A stretch of DNA of 64,000 bases, from the NCBI GenBank assembly GCA_937926205.1, contig CALEYL010000066.1, positions 40,186 to 104,185 of the forward strand. Reading direction: 5' to 3'. Shown here in pieces: positions 9,822 to 18,259 of the stretch; position 1 is the stretch's first letter; every line of letters begins with the position of its first letter. Both the position numbers and the translations under genes were made by a program. The notes beneath the pieces are model-generated. The model did not search any database, had not been told where the DNA came from, and saw only the letters and a list, made by a program, of their open reading frames with translations. The stretch comes from an uncultured Saprospiraceae bacterium (GTDB lineage: Bacteria > Bacteroidota > Bacteroidia > Chitinophagales > Saprospiraceae).

Positions 9822-12593
9822 ATGAAAAAAAGCCTTACCCTCTTTTTGTTCTGCTTTGCGATGCTGAGTGTCTCCAATGCCCAGGAAAAACTGCCCAATC
9901 AGCTCACGAAATCCGAAGCGCACCAGGTTTGGGAATATTGCTATCCGCCTACAGGCGCTGAAAAAAGCTTTGTCCCACAACCCCCGCCCGGACCTGTGCG
10001 CACCATGGCAGAATGGGAAGAAATTCAGGCGCTCGTCATTTCCTGGAAAGAATACATTGATGTGCTGGTCGAAATTACCCGCCACGCCGTAGAGGAAACG
10101 AAGGTCATCATTCTGGCTCAAACCCCTTCGGCGGTAATCAGCCGCCTCAATGAAGAGAACATCAGTTTAGACAACGTCATCGTGCTGCAGCGCAACACCA
10201 ACAGCATCTGGATTCGCGATTACGGCCCCTGGGCAGTTTATCAAAACGAGGTAGACAGCCTGATGATCAGCGACTGGATCTACAACCGGCCGCGTCCTTT
10301 AGACGATTCTGCCCCGGCTTCCGTAGCGGCCTATTTGGGTTTGCCCGTTTTTGAAGCCGTTGCCGCCCCTTATAATCTGGTACACACCGGTGGCAACCAT
10401 CTCACAGACGGGGTCAATACCTCCTTTTCTTCTGACCTTTTATTCGATGAAAATCCGGATAAAACCGAAGCCGACATTGACAATATTGCACAGCTCTTCC
10501 TGGGCGTCGACAACTACGTCAAACTCCGCGCCCTGCCTTACGATGGCATCCATCACTTAGACATGCACATGCGCGTGCTGGACGAAGAAACCATTCTGAT
10601 AGGAGAATACCCGGAAGGCGTAGCCGATGGCCCGCAGATTGAATCAAACATCCGCAAGCTGCAAAGCCAGGTGCCCACCGCTTTTGGCAACCGCTACAAC
10701 ATTCTGAGGGTTCCCATGCCGCCGGATCAGCTCAACCGCTACCCCGACAATGACGGCTATTACCGAACGTACACCAATTCCATTTTTCTCAATAAAAGCA
10801 TCCTTGTTCCGATATACGAAGAGCAATACGACACGACGGCCCTGCGCATTTACCGCGAAAACCTGCCGGGCTACAAAGTCGTTGGCATCGACTGCAACGA
10901 CATCATTCCGGCTTTAGGCGCACTGCACTGCATTACCAAACTCGTGGGGGTAAACGATCCGCTGTGGATTGCCCATGCGCGGCTCCGCGACACCTACGAT
11001 GCTCAAAACGATTATCCGGTTTCCGCCAAAATTCGCCACCGAAGCGGCATTTCCGATGCCACTTTGTATTACCGGACTCAGAATTCGGGCCCCTATACGG
11101 CCATTGCCATGAATTTAAGCAATGCGCCCGAAAACATCTGGTCGGCGGCCATCCCTGCGCAGGCTGCCGGCACAGAAGTCCAATACTACATCCATGCAGC
11201 AGCGCAATCCGGAAAACAGCAGGTGCGCCCACTCGTTGCCCCTGAAGGCTATTTTCGCTTTCGCGTAAAAGGAATCGAAGCCCCTGTTGCCAAAGCGACT
11301 TACGATAAAGAGCGCGTTTGCAGCGGGCAGGCCATCCAGTTTTTCGATTTAACGGATAGTCCGGTAGAGACCAGGATCTGGAGTTTCCCCGGCGGCGAAC
11401 CGGCTACTTCTACAGAGGCCAATCCAACGGTTGTCTACAGCACCCCGGGCGTGTTTTCGTTCAGCCTTACGGTATCGAATGCGGCCGGCAGCAACCAGGT
11501 AACTTATGCAAATGCGTTTACGGTTGAGGCGGGCACACTGCCGTTTTATGAGAACTTCCAAAGCCCCGACTGGGTCGTGGAAAATCCAGGTAACGACGGC
11601 GCATACTGGCGCAGTGTTAATACCGCTTGTTCCGGCGCCTGTTTCCGAATGGACAATTACAGTTTCAGCACGCGCAATACCGACGATTTTTTGCGCTCAA
11701 CGATAGATTTGAGTGATGTGAGCGGCCCGGTCGAATTCAGTTTTGACGTGGCCTACGCGACCCGGGGTACCACAACGGATATTTTGCGCGTGAATGTCAT
11801 CCGCTGCAATGGCGACAAAATTTCGGTTTACACCAAATACGGCAATGCGCTGGCGACTGCACCAGCAACCAATGCTGCTTTTACACCATCCGGATGCGAT
11901 CAATGGCGCCATGAAATGGTGGATATTTCTGCTTTTGCCGGCGAGGTTATTGTCATCGAATTTGAAAACATCGGCGGCAATGGCAACCGGGTTTATGTTG
12001 ACAATATTGACTTCAGCGGTCAGGGCGTTCCCAATATTGCGCCCTTTGTCAACCTGACGGAACCAATAGCAGGAACTTTCGAAGTGGAAGTCATTCCTGA
12101 GCTTAACCTGCTGGCCATCGCCGGTGACAGCGACGGAACCGTTGACTCTGTTGAATTTTTGGTGAACGGCCTTGTGGTGGGTACGATTTTCGAAGCCCCG
12201 TATCAGCTCAGCTTCCAACCGCAGGCTTTTGGCGAGTATATTTTTTCCGCCCGGGCGACCGACAATGACGGCGCTGTAACCAATTCTTCCCTTGCAGTTG
12301 TCAACTTCCAGATGCCGGTAGGTGTTAATGAATTTTATGGTATCGGCGTCTTGCGCATTTTCCCAAACCCTGCAAGTAAGGATGCCACACTTGAATTGCA
12401 AACGCAGGAAAAAGCCTTACTGACCTGCCGATTGCTCGATGTAAACGGCCGTGAGGTTCAACGCCTGCTTTGGGAAACGGCCCCCGGACTGAATCGCTTC
12501 AACCTGGCTCTGGACAACCTTCCGGCAGGTATTTATTGCGTGGTTCTGGGCGGACAAGAGGGCGTTATCGCTAAAAAATTAGTTGTAAAATAA
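9822..12593 (+). CDS. Secreted peptidylarginine/agmatine deiminase-family protein with PKD, Ig-like and T9SS domains
   Basis: A 923-residue exported protein. Order: signal peptide (1-20, ending SNAQ); deiminase domain of the Porphyromonas-type PAD/agmatine deiminase family (about 50-390) with Asp133 in IRDYGPW, His244/His245 in GIHHLDMHM and candidate nucleophile Cys370 in GALHCITK; a beta domain (about 390-480); a PKD-like domain (about 490-565); a jelly-roll-like stretch (570-740); an Ig-like segment with DSDGTVDSVEF (745-830); and a C-terminal T9SS sorting domain starting near IFPNPAS. Known relatives turn peptidyl-arginine into citrulline (P. gingivalis PPAD) or act on agmatine; secretion favours the former. 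Substrate is inferred, not shown. Confidence 0.85.
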   Translation: MKKSLTLFLFCFAMLSVSNAQEKLPNQLTKSEAHQVWEYCYPPTGAEKSFVPQPPPGPVRTMAEWEEIQALVISWKEYIDVLVEITRHAVEETKVIILAQTPSAVISRLNEENISLDNVIVLQRNTNSIWIRDYGPWAVYQNEVDSLMISDWIYNRPRPLDDSAPASVAAYLGLPVFEAVAAPYNLVHTGGNHLTDGVNTSFSSDLLFDENPDKTEADIDNIAQLFLGVDNYVKLRALPYDGIHHLDMHMRVLDEETILIGEYPEGVADGPQIESNIRKLQSQVPTAFGNRYNILRVPMPPDQLNRYPDNDGYYRTYTNSIFLNKSILVPIYEEQYDTTALRIYRENLPGYKVVGIDCNDIIPALGALHCITKLVGVNDPLWIAHARLRDTYDAQNDYPVSAKIRHRSGISDATLYYRTQNSGPYTAIAMNLSNAPENIWSAAIPAQAAGTEVQYYIHAAAQSGKQQVRPLVAPEGYFRFRVKGIEAPVAKATYDKERVCSGQAIQFFDLTDSPVETRIWSFPGGEPATSTEANPTVVYSTPGVFSFSLTVSNAAGSNQVTYANAFTVEAGTLPFYENFQSPDWVVENPGNDGAYWRSVNTACSGACFRMDNYSFSTRNTDDFLRSTIDLSDVSGPVEFSFDVAYATRGTTTDILRVNVIRCNGDKISVYTKYGNALATAPATNAAFTPSGCDQWRHEMVDISAFAGEVIVIEFENIGGNGNRVYVDNIDFSGQGVPNIAPFVNLTEPIAGTFEVEVIPELNLLAIAGDSDGTVDSVEFLVNGLVVGTIFEAPYQLSFQPQAFGEYIFSARATDNDGAVTNSSLAVVNFQMPVGVNEFYGIGVLRIFPNPASKDATLELQTQEKALLTCRLLDVNGREVQRLLWETAPGLNRFNLALDNLPAGIYCVVLGGQEGVIAKKLVVK

Positions 12594-12638
12594 TGTCTGT
12601 CTATTAGGCTGTGTCTGAGCTTTACCGGCAGACAGACA
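12594..12638 (+). other. Inverted repeat between the PAD gene and mscS
   Basis: Arms TGTCTGTCT (12594-12602) and AGACAGACA (12630-12638), 27 bases apart, beginning at the base after the PAD stop codon and ending 12 bases before the next ATG. It could be a weak terminator or leader structure; no T tract follows. Confidence 0.4.
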
Positions 12639-12650
12639 CCACACTGAGGT

Positions 12651-13466
12651 ATGAAAACATTTCTCGAATACAAGTTAATCGAAATCGGCGATTTTATCAT
12701 CCGCGTTTCCAACATCGCCGGAATTGCCCTTCTGATCTTGTTTTCAATGCTGTTGCTTTGGTTGATCAGAAAAGGGATAAACCGGTTTGGCAAATTTGAC
12801 GAAGCCAAAAAATATGCCATTTATCATTTGGTGAAATACCTCGTACTGGTCATTTCCATTGTGCTTTCGCTTCAAGTTCTGGGACTGAACATATCGGTGC
12901 TGCTTGCCGGTTCAGCGGCTTTATTGGTAGGTATCGGACTGGGTTTACAAGGGTTGTTCAGCGATTTCATCTCCGGCATCATCCTGTTGGTGGACTCAAC
13001 GGTAAAAGTCCATGATGTGATTGAGTTGAACGGCATGATCTGCAGGGTAAGGGAAATCAATCTCCGAACCACAACTGTGATGGGCCGCGACGGAAATTTC
13101 ATCATCATTCCCAATACGGAGCTGACTAAAAACATGCTGATTAACTGGACGCACAGCAAGGTCTCGTCCCGCTTCAATGTCAATGTAGGTGTGGATTACG
13201 CTTCTGATGTAAAATTGGTGATGAAAGTATTGAAAGACATTGGAATGAACCACAATGCCGTTATGAAAAAACCAGAGCCCCAGGTTCGGTTTGCTGACTA
13301 TGGCGATTCTTCTCTGAATTTTTCCCTCTTCTTCTGGACCGAAGAAGTTTTTCGGGTTGAAAACATCAAAAGTGAACTCCGGGTGAAAATTTTCGAAGCA
13401 TTTCAAGAAAATGGCATCAACATTCCTTTCCCGCAAAGGGTGATTCATTTTAAGAATGGAGAATGA
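12651..13466 (+). CDS. MscS-family mechanosensitive ion channel
   Basis: A 271-residue small-conductance mechanosensitive channel that opens when osmotic downshock stretches the inner membrane. Three transmembrane segments occupy residues about 15-125; the pore-lining third helix is the Gly/Ala-rich stretch AGSAALLVGIGLGLQG. It is followed by the beta domain with VHDVIELNG and VREINLRTT and a C-terminal alpha/beta domain. The length and layout match the core family. Immediately downstream is a tandem repeat block. Confidence 0.92.
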   Translation: MKTFLEYKLIEIGDFIIRVSNIAGIALLILFSMLLLWLIRKGINRFGKFDEAKKYAIYHLVKYLVLVISIVLSLQVLGLNISVLLAGSAALLVGIGLGLQGLFSDFISGIILLVDSTVKVHDVIELNGMICRVREINLRTTTVMGRDGNFIIIPNTELTKNMLINWTHSKVSSRFNVNVGVDYASDVKLVMKVLKDIGMNHNAVMKKPEPQVRFADYGDSSLNFSLFFWTEEVFRVENIKSELRVKIFEAFQENGINIPFPQRVIHFKNGE

Positions 13467-13475
13467 GGGATGGGC

Positions 13476-13775
13476 GCAGTTGGCAGGAGCAGGCTGCTGT
13501 TGAAATCGGGCGTGATCAGAAATAGCATCCGGATAATAGGGAGAAGTTGGCAGTCTTTCAGTGGGCAGTGGGCAGGATGGAGCCTGCTGTTTAAATCAGA
13601 CGTGATCAGAAATAGCATCCGGATAATAGGGAGAAGTTGGCAGTCTTTCAGTGGGCAGTGGGCAGGATGGAGCCTGCTGTTTAAATCAGACGTGATCAGA
13701 AATAACATCCGGATAATAAGGGAGAAGTTGGCAGTTGTTCAATTGGCAGTTGGCAGGATAGAGCCTGCTTCTGAG
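13476..13775. repeat. Tandem repeat, three units of 89-91 bp plus a partial
   Basis: Units begin at about 13476, 13565 and 13655, with a partial at 13746. Each starts GCAGTTGGCAGG or GCAGTGGGCAGG and contains the palindrome ATCCGGAT and the words GGGAGAAGTTGGCAG. Units 2 and 3 are nearly identical. Because the period is close to a multiple of three it opens a false frame on both strands. Relatives are at 24169-24200 and, inverted, 25143-25294. It fills the 330-base gap between mscS and the aldo/keto reductase gene. Confidence 0.95.
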
Positions 13776-13798
13776 GTAAAACCATAAAACACAATCAC

Positions 13799-14827
13799 AT
13801 GAGATATAAACTCCTCGGTCGCAGCGGCCTGCGGGTATCGGAACTTTGTCTGGGCACCATGACTTTTGGAACCGAATGGCCTTTGGGAACCGACCAGGAA
13901 AGCAGCAAGCAAATTTTTGACGCATTCGCCAACGCAGGCGGTACTTTTATCGATACGGCCAACCGTTATACCGAAGGCAGCAGCGAGCGCTTTGTGGGGC
14001 AATTCATCGCTGCCGACCGGGACCACTTCGTTTTGGCAACAAAGTTTACGCTCCACGACCGCAAAGACGATCTCAATTTCAGCGGCAACCACCGCAAGAA
14101 CCTGATGCGCTCTGTTGAAGGCAGCCTGCGCCGCCTTAATACCGGATACATTGATTTACTCTGGTTGCATGCCTGGGATTTTACCACACAGGTAGATGAA
14201 GTCATGCGCGGTTTAGACGATCTGGTGCGTATGGGTAAAGTCAATTACATTGCTGTTTCCGACACCCCTGCCTGGATTGTTTCTCAGGCCAATACTTTAG
14301 CCGATTTTCGCGGGTGGGCGCCTTTTGTGGCGCTGCAGGTTGAATACAACCTTCTTCAGCGCACGCCGGAACGCGACCTTCTCCCGATGGCCAAAGCCCT
14401 GGGATTGGCGCTCACGCCCTGGGCGCCTTTAGCCGGGGGTGCACTTACCGGAAAGTACCTTCAAAAAACAGAAGACGGTTCGCCCCTGCGCCTTGCACCC
14501 AACAGCGCCCGCCTGAATGACCGAAACACGACCATCGCCGGGGCCGTAGTGGCTGTTGCTGCCGAACTCGGCGTCACTCCCGCCCAGGTTGCCATCAACT
14601 GGACCCGCCAACGTGAACAGGTTGTCGTACCCATTATCGGCGCCCGCAAACCCGCGCAAATGGAGGACAGCCTTGGTTGTCTCAACTTCAGCATCCCTGA
14701 AGAACAAATGGCCAAACTAAATGAGGTGAGCGCCATCGAAATGGGCTTCCCTCACGAGTTTTTGAGCTCGCCGGGGGTTCGGGATGTCGCTTTTGGCGGG
14801 ATGTACGACAAATTAGATAAAAGGTGA
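13799..14827 (+). CDS. Aldo/keto reductase
   Basis: A 342-residue NADPH-dependent oxidoreductase of the AKR superfamily (TIM barrel). The catalytic tetrad is visible: Asp52 and Tyr57 in FIDTANRYTEG, Lys82 in VLATKF and His124 in LLWLHAWD. The C-terminal cofactor segment GARKPAQMEDSLG is present. It reduces an aldehyde or ketone not identifiable from sequence. Its stop is 2 bases from the stop of the convergent hipT-like gene. Confidence 0.92.
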   Translation: MRYKLLGRSGLRVSELCLGTMTFGTEWPLGTDQESSKQIFDAFANAGGTFIDTANRYTEGSSERFVGQFIAADRDHFVLATKFTLHDRKDDLNFSGNHRKNLMRSVEGSLRRLNTGYIDLLWLHAWDFTTQVDEVMRGLDDLVRMGKVNYIAVSDTPAWIVSQANTLADFRGWAPFVALQVEYNLLQRTPERDLLPMAKALGLALTPWAPLAGGALTGKYLQKTEDGSPLRLAPNSARLNDRNTTIAGAVVAVAAELGVTPAQVAINWTRQREQVVVPIIGARKPAQMEDSLGCLNFSIPEEQMAKLNEVSAIEMGFPHEFLSSPGVRDVAFGGMYDKLDKR

Positions 14828-14829
14828 AT

Positions 14830-15762
14830 TTAAGGGAATAAACACTGGAATCGTTGCTGGAGCAGGTCAGCATACGCTGTTTTTTGCTTATCAGGCAGGA
14901 AGGAAATCGCAAGGAGCTTTTCCCAGGTTGGGCGCGCCTGTTTCAAAGCATCCAAAACGTCCGCGATGGCAGCATCCGTCAGCTTGAGTCGAACGCTGCC
15001 GAAGTAATCTACCAATTCTTTACTTCGAAATTCTTTGCGCCGACCTGCAAGCATTAATGCCATTTCTTCTTCTGCGCCACCAAGGGCAAGTGTACTATTG
15101 AGCAAATCGTAGGCAGGTGAAAATGTCGTTTTTTGTTTTCTGGTAATGAGTGAAAAATTCTTCAGGTGCATGTCTTCGTTTCCAGTTAAAAAACAAAAAA
15201 GCACGAGACGAAAAAATTTCGCTTTTTCCACTATTGGAAAAGAACAATATTTTTCAACCAATTTGATCATTTGCTCTATCGTGAAGTCGTATTTTGTGCT
15301 TCGTGTCATACCTGCCAATTGCGAAAAATCCTCGACGGCGTATTTCGCCCTGTGGACCGTTCTATCGAATCGTTGAATAAAATAACTTAAACTGCCGTCT
15401 TTACAATGCAACAAACCGTGCAAGGGGACTTCGATGCCCGCTATGGCTGCCATCCGCATGGTAAGGTCTTCGTTTTCAGGCATAAAAGGGTAAACATCGT
15501 GTTGGGGTTTGATGATAAAAAGCCCGCCCGATTCAACGATCCTGAAACTTTGTTGCTTTACATCAAGGACAGCGCTTAATTTTGGTTGAACGCCTTGTAT
15601 AGACATTCGTGTCATCCTGCCGGCGGCTTCAATACGTTGCTCCGGAGCACTATAAGGGAATTCTTGCAATCCGGTAAGGTTGCGGTTCAGCAATTTTAAA
15701 CCTTCCGGCGAATAAAGGGCATCTCCACAAGGCTGATAGGTAATCGGGCATCTATTTCCCAT
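14830..15762 (-). CDS. HipT-like Ser/Thr kinase toxin (HipA core)
   Basis: A 310-residue HipA-family kinase lacking the N-terminal subdomain 1, which is encoded separately by the preceding gene. Seen: an N-terminal Cys pair (Cys5, Cys12), the glycine-rich loop MSIQGVQPKLSA with Ser54 where HipA/HipT kinases autophosphorylate, Lys85 in FIIKP, catalytic loop GNEDMHLKN with Asp197 and Asn202, and metal-binding Asp219 in SPAYDLL. All key kinase residues are present. HipA toxins phosphorylate aminoacyl-tRNA synthetases (GltX, or TrpS for HipT) to halt growth; the target here is unknown. The start overlaps the end of the upstream gene by 11 bases. Confidence 0.88.
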   Translation of the reverse strand: MGNRCPITYQPCGDALYSPEGLKLLNRNLTGLQEFPYSAPEQRIEAAGRMTRMSIQGVQPKLSAVLDVKQQSFRIVESGGLFIIKPQHDVYPFMPENEDLTMRMAAIAGIEVPLHGLLHCKDGSLSYFIQRFDRTVHRAKYAVEDFSQLAGMTRSTKYDFTIEQMIKLVEKYCSFPIVEKAKFFRLVLFCFLTGNEDMHLKNFSLITRKQKTTFSPAYDLLNSTLALGGAEEEMALMLAGRRKEFRSKELVDYFGSVRLKLTDAAIADVLDALKQARPTWEKLLAISFLPDKQKTAYADLLQQRFQCLFP

Positions 15763-16072
15763 CTTCCCTTATTTGAACGGTGACCGCTCCGACGAAATCT
15801 GCCCCGGTGGCCACTAATTGCGAAAAATAATCATTCCGGTCGATTTTCAACTTCCGCAACAAGCCCTCCAACATGATTCCCTCAGGGAGCAGACCTTCAA
15901 AAAATGGGGGAAATTCCGCGAAATGGTAACTGCGCAATGTCGTGGGCATCGTTAGGGAGACCGGGGGCCCATCGTATTCCGGCAGGTAATCAAAGCGCCA
16001 GGATTGGTTATCTTGATCTTCTATGAGGGTTCCGGCAGGCAAGCCATGCATCAAAACGTTAGCTTTCCTCAT
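15752..16072 (-). CDS. HipS-like protein (HipA N-terminal subdomain 1)
   Basis: A 106-residue protein equal to the first subdomain of HipA, with the hallmark FFEGLLPEG (about 56-65) and the closing strand FVGAVTVQI. In E. coli HipBST the equivalent small protein HipS, not HipB, is the main antitoxin, docking on the kinase. Here it sits between hipB and the kinase gene, overlapping hipB by 14 bases and hipT by 11, which suggests translational coupling and a fixed stoichiometry. Confidence 0.85.
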   Translation of the reverse strand: MRKANVLMHGLPAGTLIEDQDNQSWRFDYLPEYDGPPVSLTMPTTLRSYHFAEFPPFFEGLLPEGIMLEGLLRKLKIDRNDYFSQLVATGADFVGAVTVQIREDGK

Positions 16073-16289
16073 CTTCGAATTGTTTCATAAAGGGACTCTG
16101 TAATTCAATCTGAATGTTCATCACAGCAAGGATTTTGAGCAGGGTATCCAATTGCACCGTAGATTTGCCATGCTCAACGTCGTATACAGCCGTTTTACCT
16201 ACCCCTGCCAACCGGGCGCAGGCTTCGCGAGACAAGCCGCTGATTTTTCTGTGGAAGCGCACAATTTTGCCTATGCGATTGCTGTTCAT
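16059..16289 (-). CDS. HipB-like XRE-family antitoxin/regulator
   Basis: A 76-residue single-domain helix-turn-helix protein of the XRE/Cro-CI class: LSREACARLAGVGKTAVYD is the helix-turn-helix, followed by EHGKSTVQLDTLLKIL. It is first in the operon and expected to repress the promoter at 16307-16337 and to join a HipB-HipS-HipT complex. A predicted leader of only about 10 bases precedes the ATG. Confidence 0.88.
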   Translation of the reverse strand: MNSNRIGKIVRFHRKISGLSREACARLAGVGKTAVYDVEHGKSTVQLDTLLKILAVMNIQIELQSPFMKQFEDEES

Positions 16290-16306
16290 TTTTACTGGTT
16301 TAGCAG

Positions 16307-16337
16307 CAAAAATAGATGTTTTTATTTAATTCGCAAA
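16307..16337 (-). promoter_or_regulatory. hipBST promoter and possible operator
   Basis: On the minus strand TTTG (16334-16337), 19-base spacer, TATTTTTG (16307-16314). Over the -33 box lies a small palindrome CGCA-N6-TGCG (16332-16345), a candidate HipB site. Confidence 0.7.
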
Positions 16338-16363
16338 AAAATGCGCCTTGCAATCCTTGTTTT

Positions 16364-16771
16364 TTACTGTTCGGGCGGTAAAAACTGTTCTACCTGATCA
16401 CTCAATCGCTGAATCAGCAAATTGGCGATGCGGCGACTGAGCTCTTGTTCCTGCGTGGCAAAAACAGCCCACTCCGCTTCGGTAAAATGTCCGATGACGA
16501 CGCCGGTCAGCAAATTGCGTAGGCGAAGGTCGCTCCGGATGCTGTTGGCGATGAATTCCAGTTGCCCGCGCCTGGTAAGTTGAAAAAAACGACCTTTAGA
16601 CTTTTGGAGATACTGCCGGAATATCAGGAGCAGCAACGCATTTTGCAACTTGAGTATGGGCCTCAGCGTCGCATTTTGAAAATACCCGGCACTGTGCTCA
16701 GGATTTTCTTCCGGATTTACCTGGATGGCAGGACGCAGGCGAAGGAGTTCTGTGTTTCTTTCTTGTGTCAT
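16364..16771 (-). CDS. Small protein of unknown function
   Basis: A 135-residue, mostly helical soluble protein. It starts MTQERNTELLRLRP and has ATLRPILKLQNALLLL in the middle and a C-terminal EWAVF...RRIANLLIQRL region. I recall close relatives in Bacteroidota often carrying the label glyoxalase, but no glyoxalase metal ligands or repeats are visible, so I do not assign that function. The start at 16771 is preferred to 16816, which would overlap the divergent hydrolase gene. It lies divergently from that gene and 75 bases from hipB. Confidence 0.65.
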   Translation of the reverse strand: MTQERNTELLRLRPAIQVNPEENPEHSAGYFQNATLRPILKLQNALLLLIFRQYLQKSKGRFFQLTRRGQLEFIANSIRSDLRLRNLLTGVVIGHFTEAEWAVFATQEQELSRRIANLLIQRLSDQVEQFLPPEQ

Positions 16772-16826
16772 GGAAAAACAACATTTAGAGTGAACGCTTG
16801 TTTTGTTTTTCACCAAATTAACGCTA

Positions 16827-17624
16827 ATGCTTCACCACAAAATACATCGCTTGCCGGAAGATGCTCCCTGGCTCATTTTCATTCACGGGGCAGGTGGGGC
16901 GATTGCTACCTGGAAATACCAGACGGATGCCTTCAAACCGTTTTTTAACCTCCTGCTGCTGGATCTGCGCGACCATGGCTTGTCTAAAGGAATGTCTCCG
17001 GCCTTTGATCGCTACAATTTCGACATCGTTTGCGACGATATTCTCGAAGTAATTGATTTCCTGAAAATCGAAAAAGCGCACTTCATTTCGCTCTCGCTCG
17101 GCAGTGCCATTCTCCAGCGACTCGATCAGCGTCGCCCTGAACTGATTGACAAAATGGTGATGGCCGGCGGGGTTTTCAGGGCAACCCTGAAGATGCGGGT
17201 ACTGGTATACAGCTCAAAACTGCTCAATCTCTTGCTGCCCTATCGCCATATTTACGCTTTGTTTGCGCGCATCATCTTACCAAAAAAAAATCACGAAAAA
17301 TCGAGGCGGCTCTATCAGCAGCAAGCCAGGCGGCTCACTCAAAAGGAATACATGAAATGGGTGGGCTTATACGCTGAGTTCTTCAAATTACTGGATGAAT
17401 ATTTTTACCGGCAAACTAAAAAATGGAGCCTTGTCGTGATGGGAGCTGAAGATCATGTATTTTTCAAAGCAGCCCACCGTTTTGTCGAAAAACAGGAGCG
17501 CGCCTCCCTGGTCGTTATCGAAAAATGCGGTCATATCTGCAACATCGAGCAATGGCAACGCTTCAATGCCGAAGCCATGAAATTTTTACGGGCCAAGGAG
17601 CATGGTAATTTCAACCATGGCTAA
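16827..17624 (+). CDS. Alpha/beta hydrolase
   Basis: A 265-residue alpha/beta hydrolase: oxyanion segment FIHGAGG, a nucleophile elbow SLSLGSA (central Ser), acid in VMGAEDHVF and catalytic His in EKCGHICNIE. The elbow has Ser-Leu-Ser-Leu-Gly rather than a canonical Gly-x-Ser-x-Gly, which is tolerated in the superfamily. Basic helices in the cap (RARIILPKKNHEKSRR-like region) are unusual. The ATG at 16827 is used rather than a TTG 24 bases upstream. Substrate unknown. Confidence 0.82.
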   Translation: MLHHKIHRLPEDAPWLIFIHGAGGAIATWKYQTDAFKPFFNLLLLDLRDHGLSKGMSPAFDRYNFDIVCDDILEVIDFLKIEKAHFISLSLGSAILQRLDQRRPELIDKMVMAGGVFRATLKMRVLVYSSKLLNLLLPYRHIYALFARIILPKKNHEKSRRLYQQQARRLTQKEYMKWVGLYAEFFKLLDEYFYRQTKKWSLVVMGAEDHVFFKAAHRFVEKQERASLVVIEKCGHICNIEQWQRFNAEAMKFLRAKEHGNFNHG

Positions 17625-17716
17625 ATAGCAAAACAAGCCCCCGGCCAATCAGATAGATTAGCGGAAAAGCCATCAGACACAAAAAATCGATGGTGAAACG
17701 GAGTGTTTTTTTCACC

Positions 17717-18163
17717 TCACCCTTCTTTGAAATAAGGGAAAACAAAATGGTGGTAGATCATGCAGCCTACACAGTAATCAAAAACCGAATCCAGGACAGC
17801 CAATACTGTAAATAAAGCGATGATGACAACAGCGGCAACCGGCAGGTTCAGTGTGATGAACACAGACCCCAGAAAGGCGCAAATAAACCCAAGGCGCGAA
17901 GCAAACACCTTTGGAGCTTTATCCACCATTTTCGCCTTCCACCCAAACATTTTCACAAGAATCGAAGATACAAGGCAGATCGGGCTGTATTGATTGTAGC
18001 CCAAAGCCCTGATGCCGTAGTCTAAAGTAACAATAAACAAAGGCGTAGGAGACAGGGTAATCATAAAGACAATCATGAGTACAGCGTTGATAAACACTGT
18101 AAGCCGGCTTACATGACTGTCGACTTTTTCTGAAGAAATCGGACAAATGATGTTGCTGAACAT
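17717..18163 (-). CDS. DUF4395 membrane protein
   Basis: A 148-residue integral membrane protein of the DUF4395 family: an N-terminal CPISSEKVD signature, four hydrophobic segments and a C-terminal CVGC motif before MIYHHF. The Cys pairs suggest a link with thiol or sulfur handling, but the function of the family is not established. It lies directly downstream of the Crp/Fnr gene, with an 11-bp-arm palindrome 8 bases before its ATG. Confidence 0.85.
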   Translation of the reverse strand: MFSNIICPISSEKVDSHVSRLTVFINAVLMIVFMITLSPTPLFIVTLDYGIRALGYNQYSPICLVSSILVKMFGWKAKMVDKAPKVFASRLGFICAFLGSVFITLNLPVAAVVIIALFTVLAVLDSVFDYCVGCMIYHHFVFPYFKEG

Positions 18164-18171
18164 AACAGAGG

Positions 18172-18200
18172 TTTTTATGATTGGAAATAAATCATAAAAA
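18172..18200. promoter_or_regulatory. Palindrome before the DUF4395 gene, candidate operator
   Basis: Perfect arms TTTTTATGATT and AATCATAAAAA around a 7-base centre. It lies between the Crp/Fnr gene end and the DUF4395 start. No T tract follows on the minus strand, which argues against a standard terminator. Confidence 0.5.
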
Positions 18201-18259
18201 TCTGCCCATTACATCGAAAAAAAGTTGTCTTAAGGCAATTTCGGCGCCCGGGCTATTTT

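Noticed and set aside
13476..13775. CRISPR array
   Set aside because: Units are contiguous near-identical copies without unique spacers; no cas genes nearby.
13470..13787. Open frames of about 90-105 codons on both strands
   Set aside because: Produced by the tandem repeat whose period is near a multiple of three; the protein would itself be an exact repeat with no known features.
16364..16771. Glyoxalase assignment for the small protein
   Set aside because: No vicinal-oxygen-chelate repeats or metal ligands are visible; kept as unknown.
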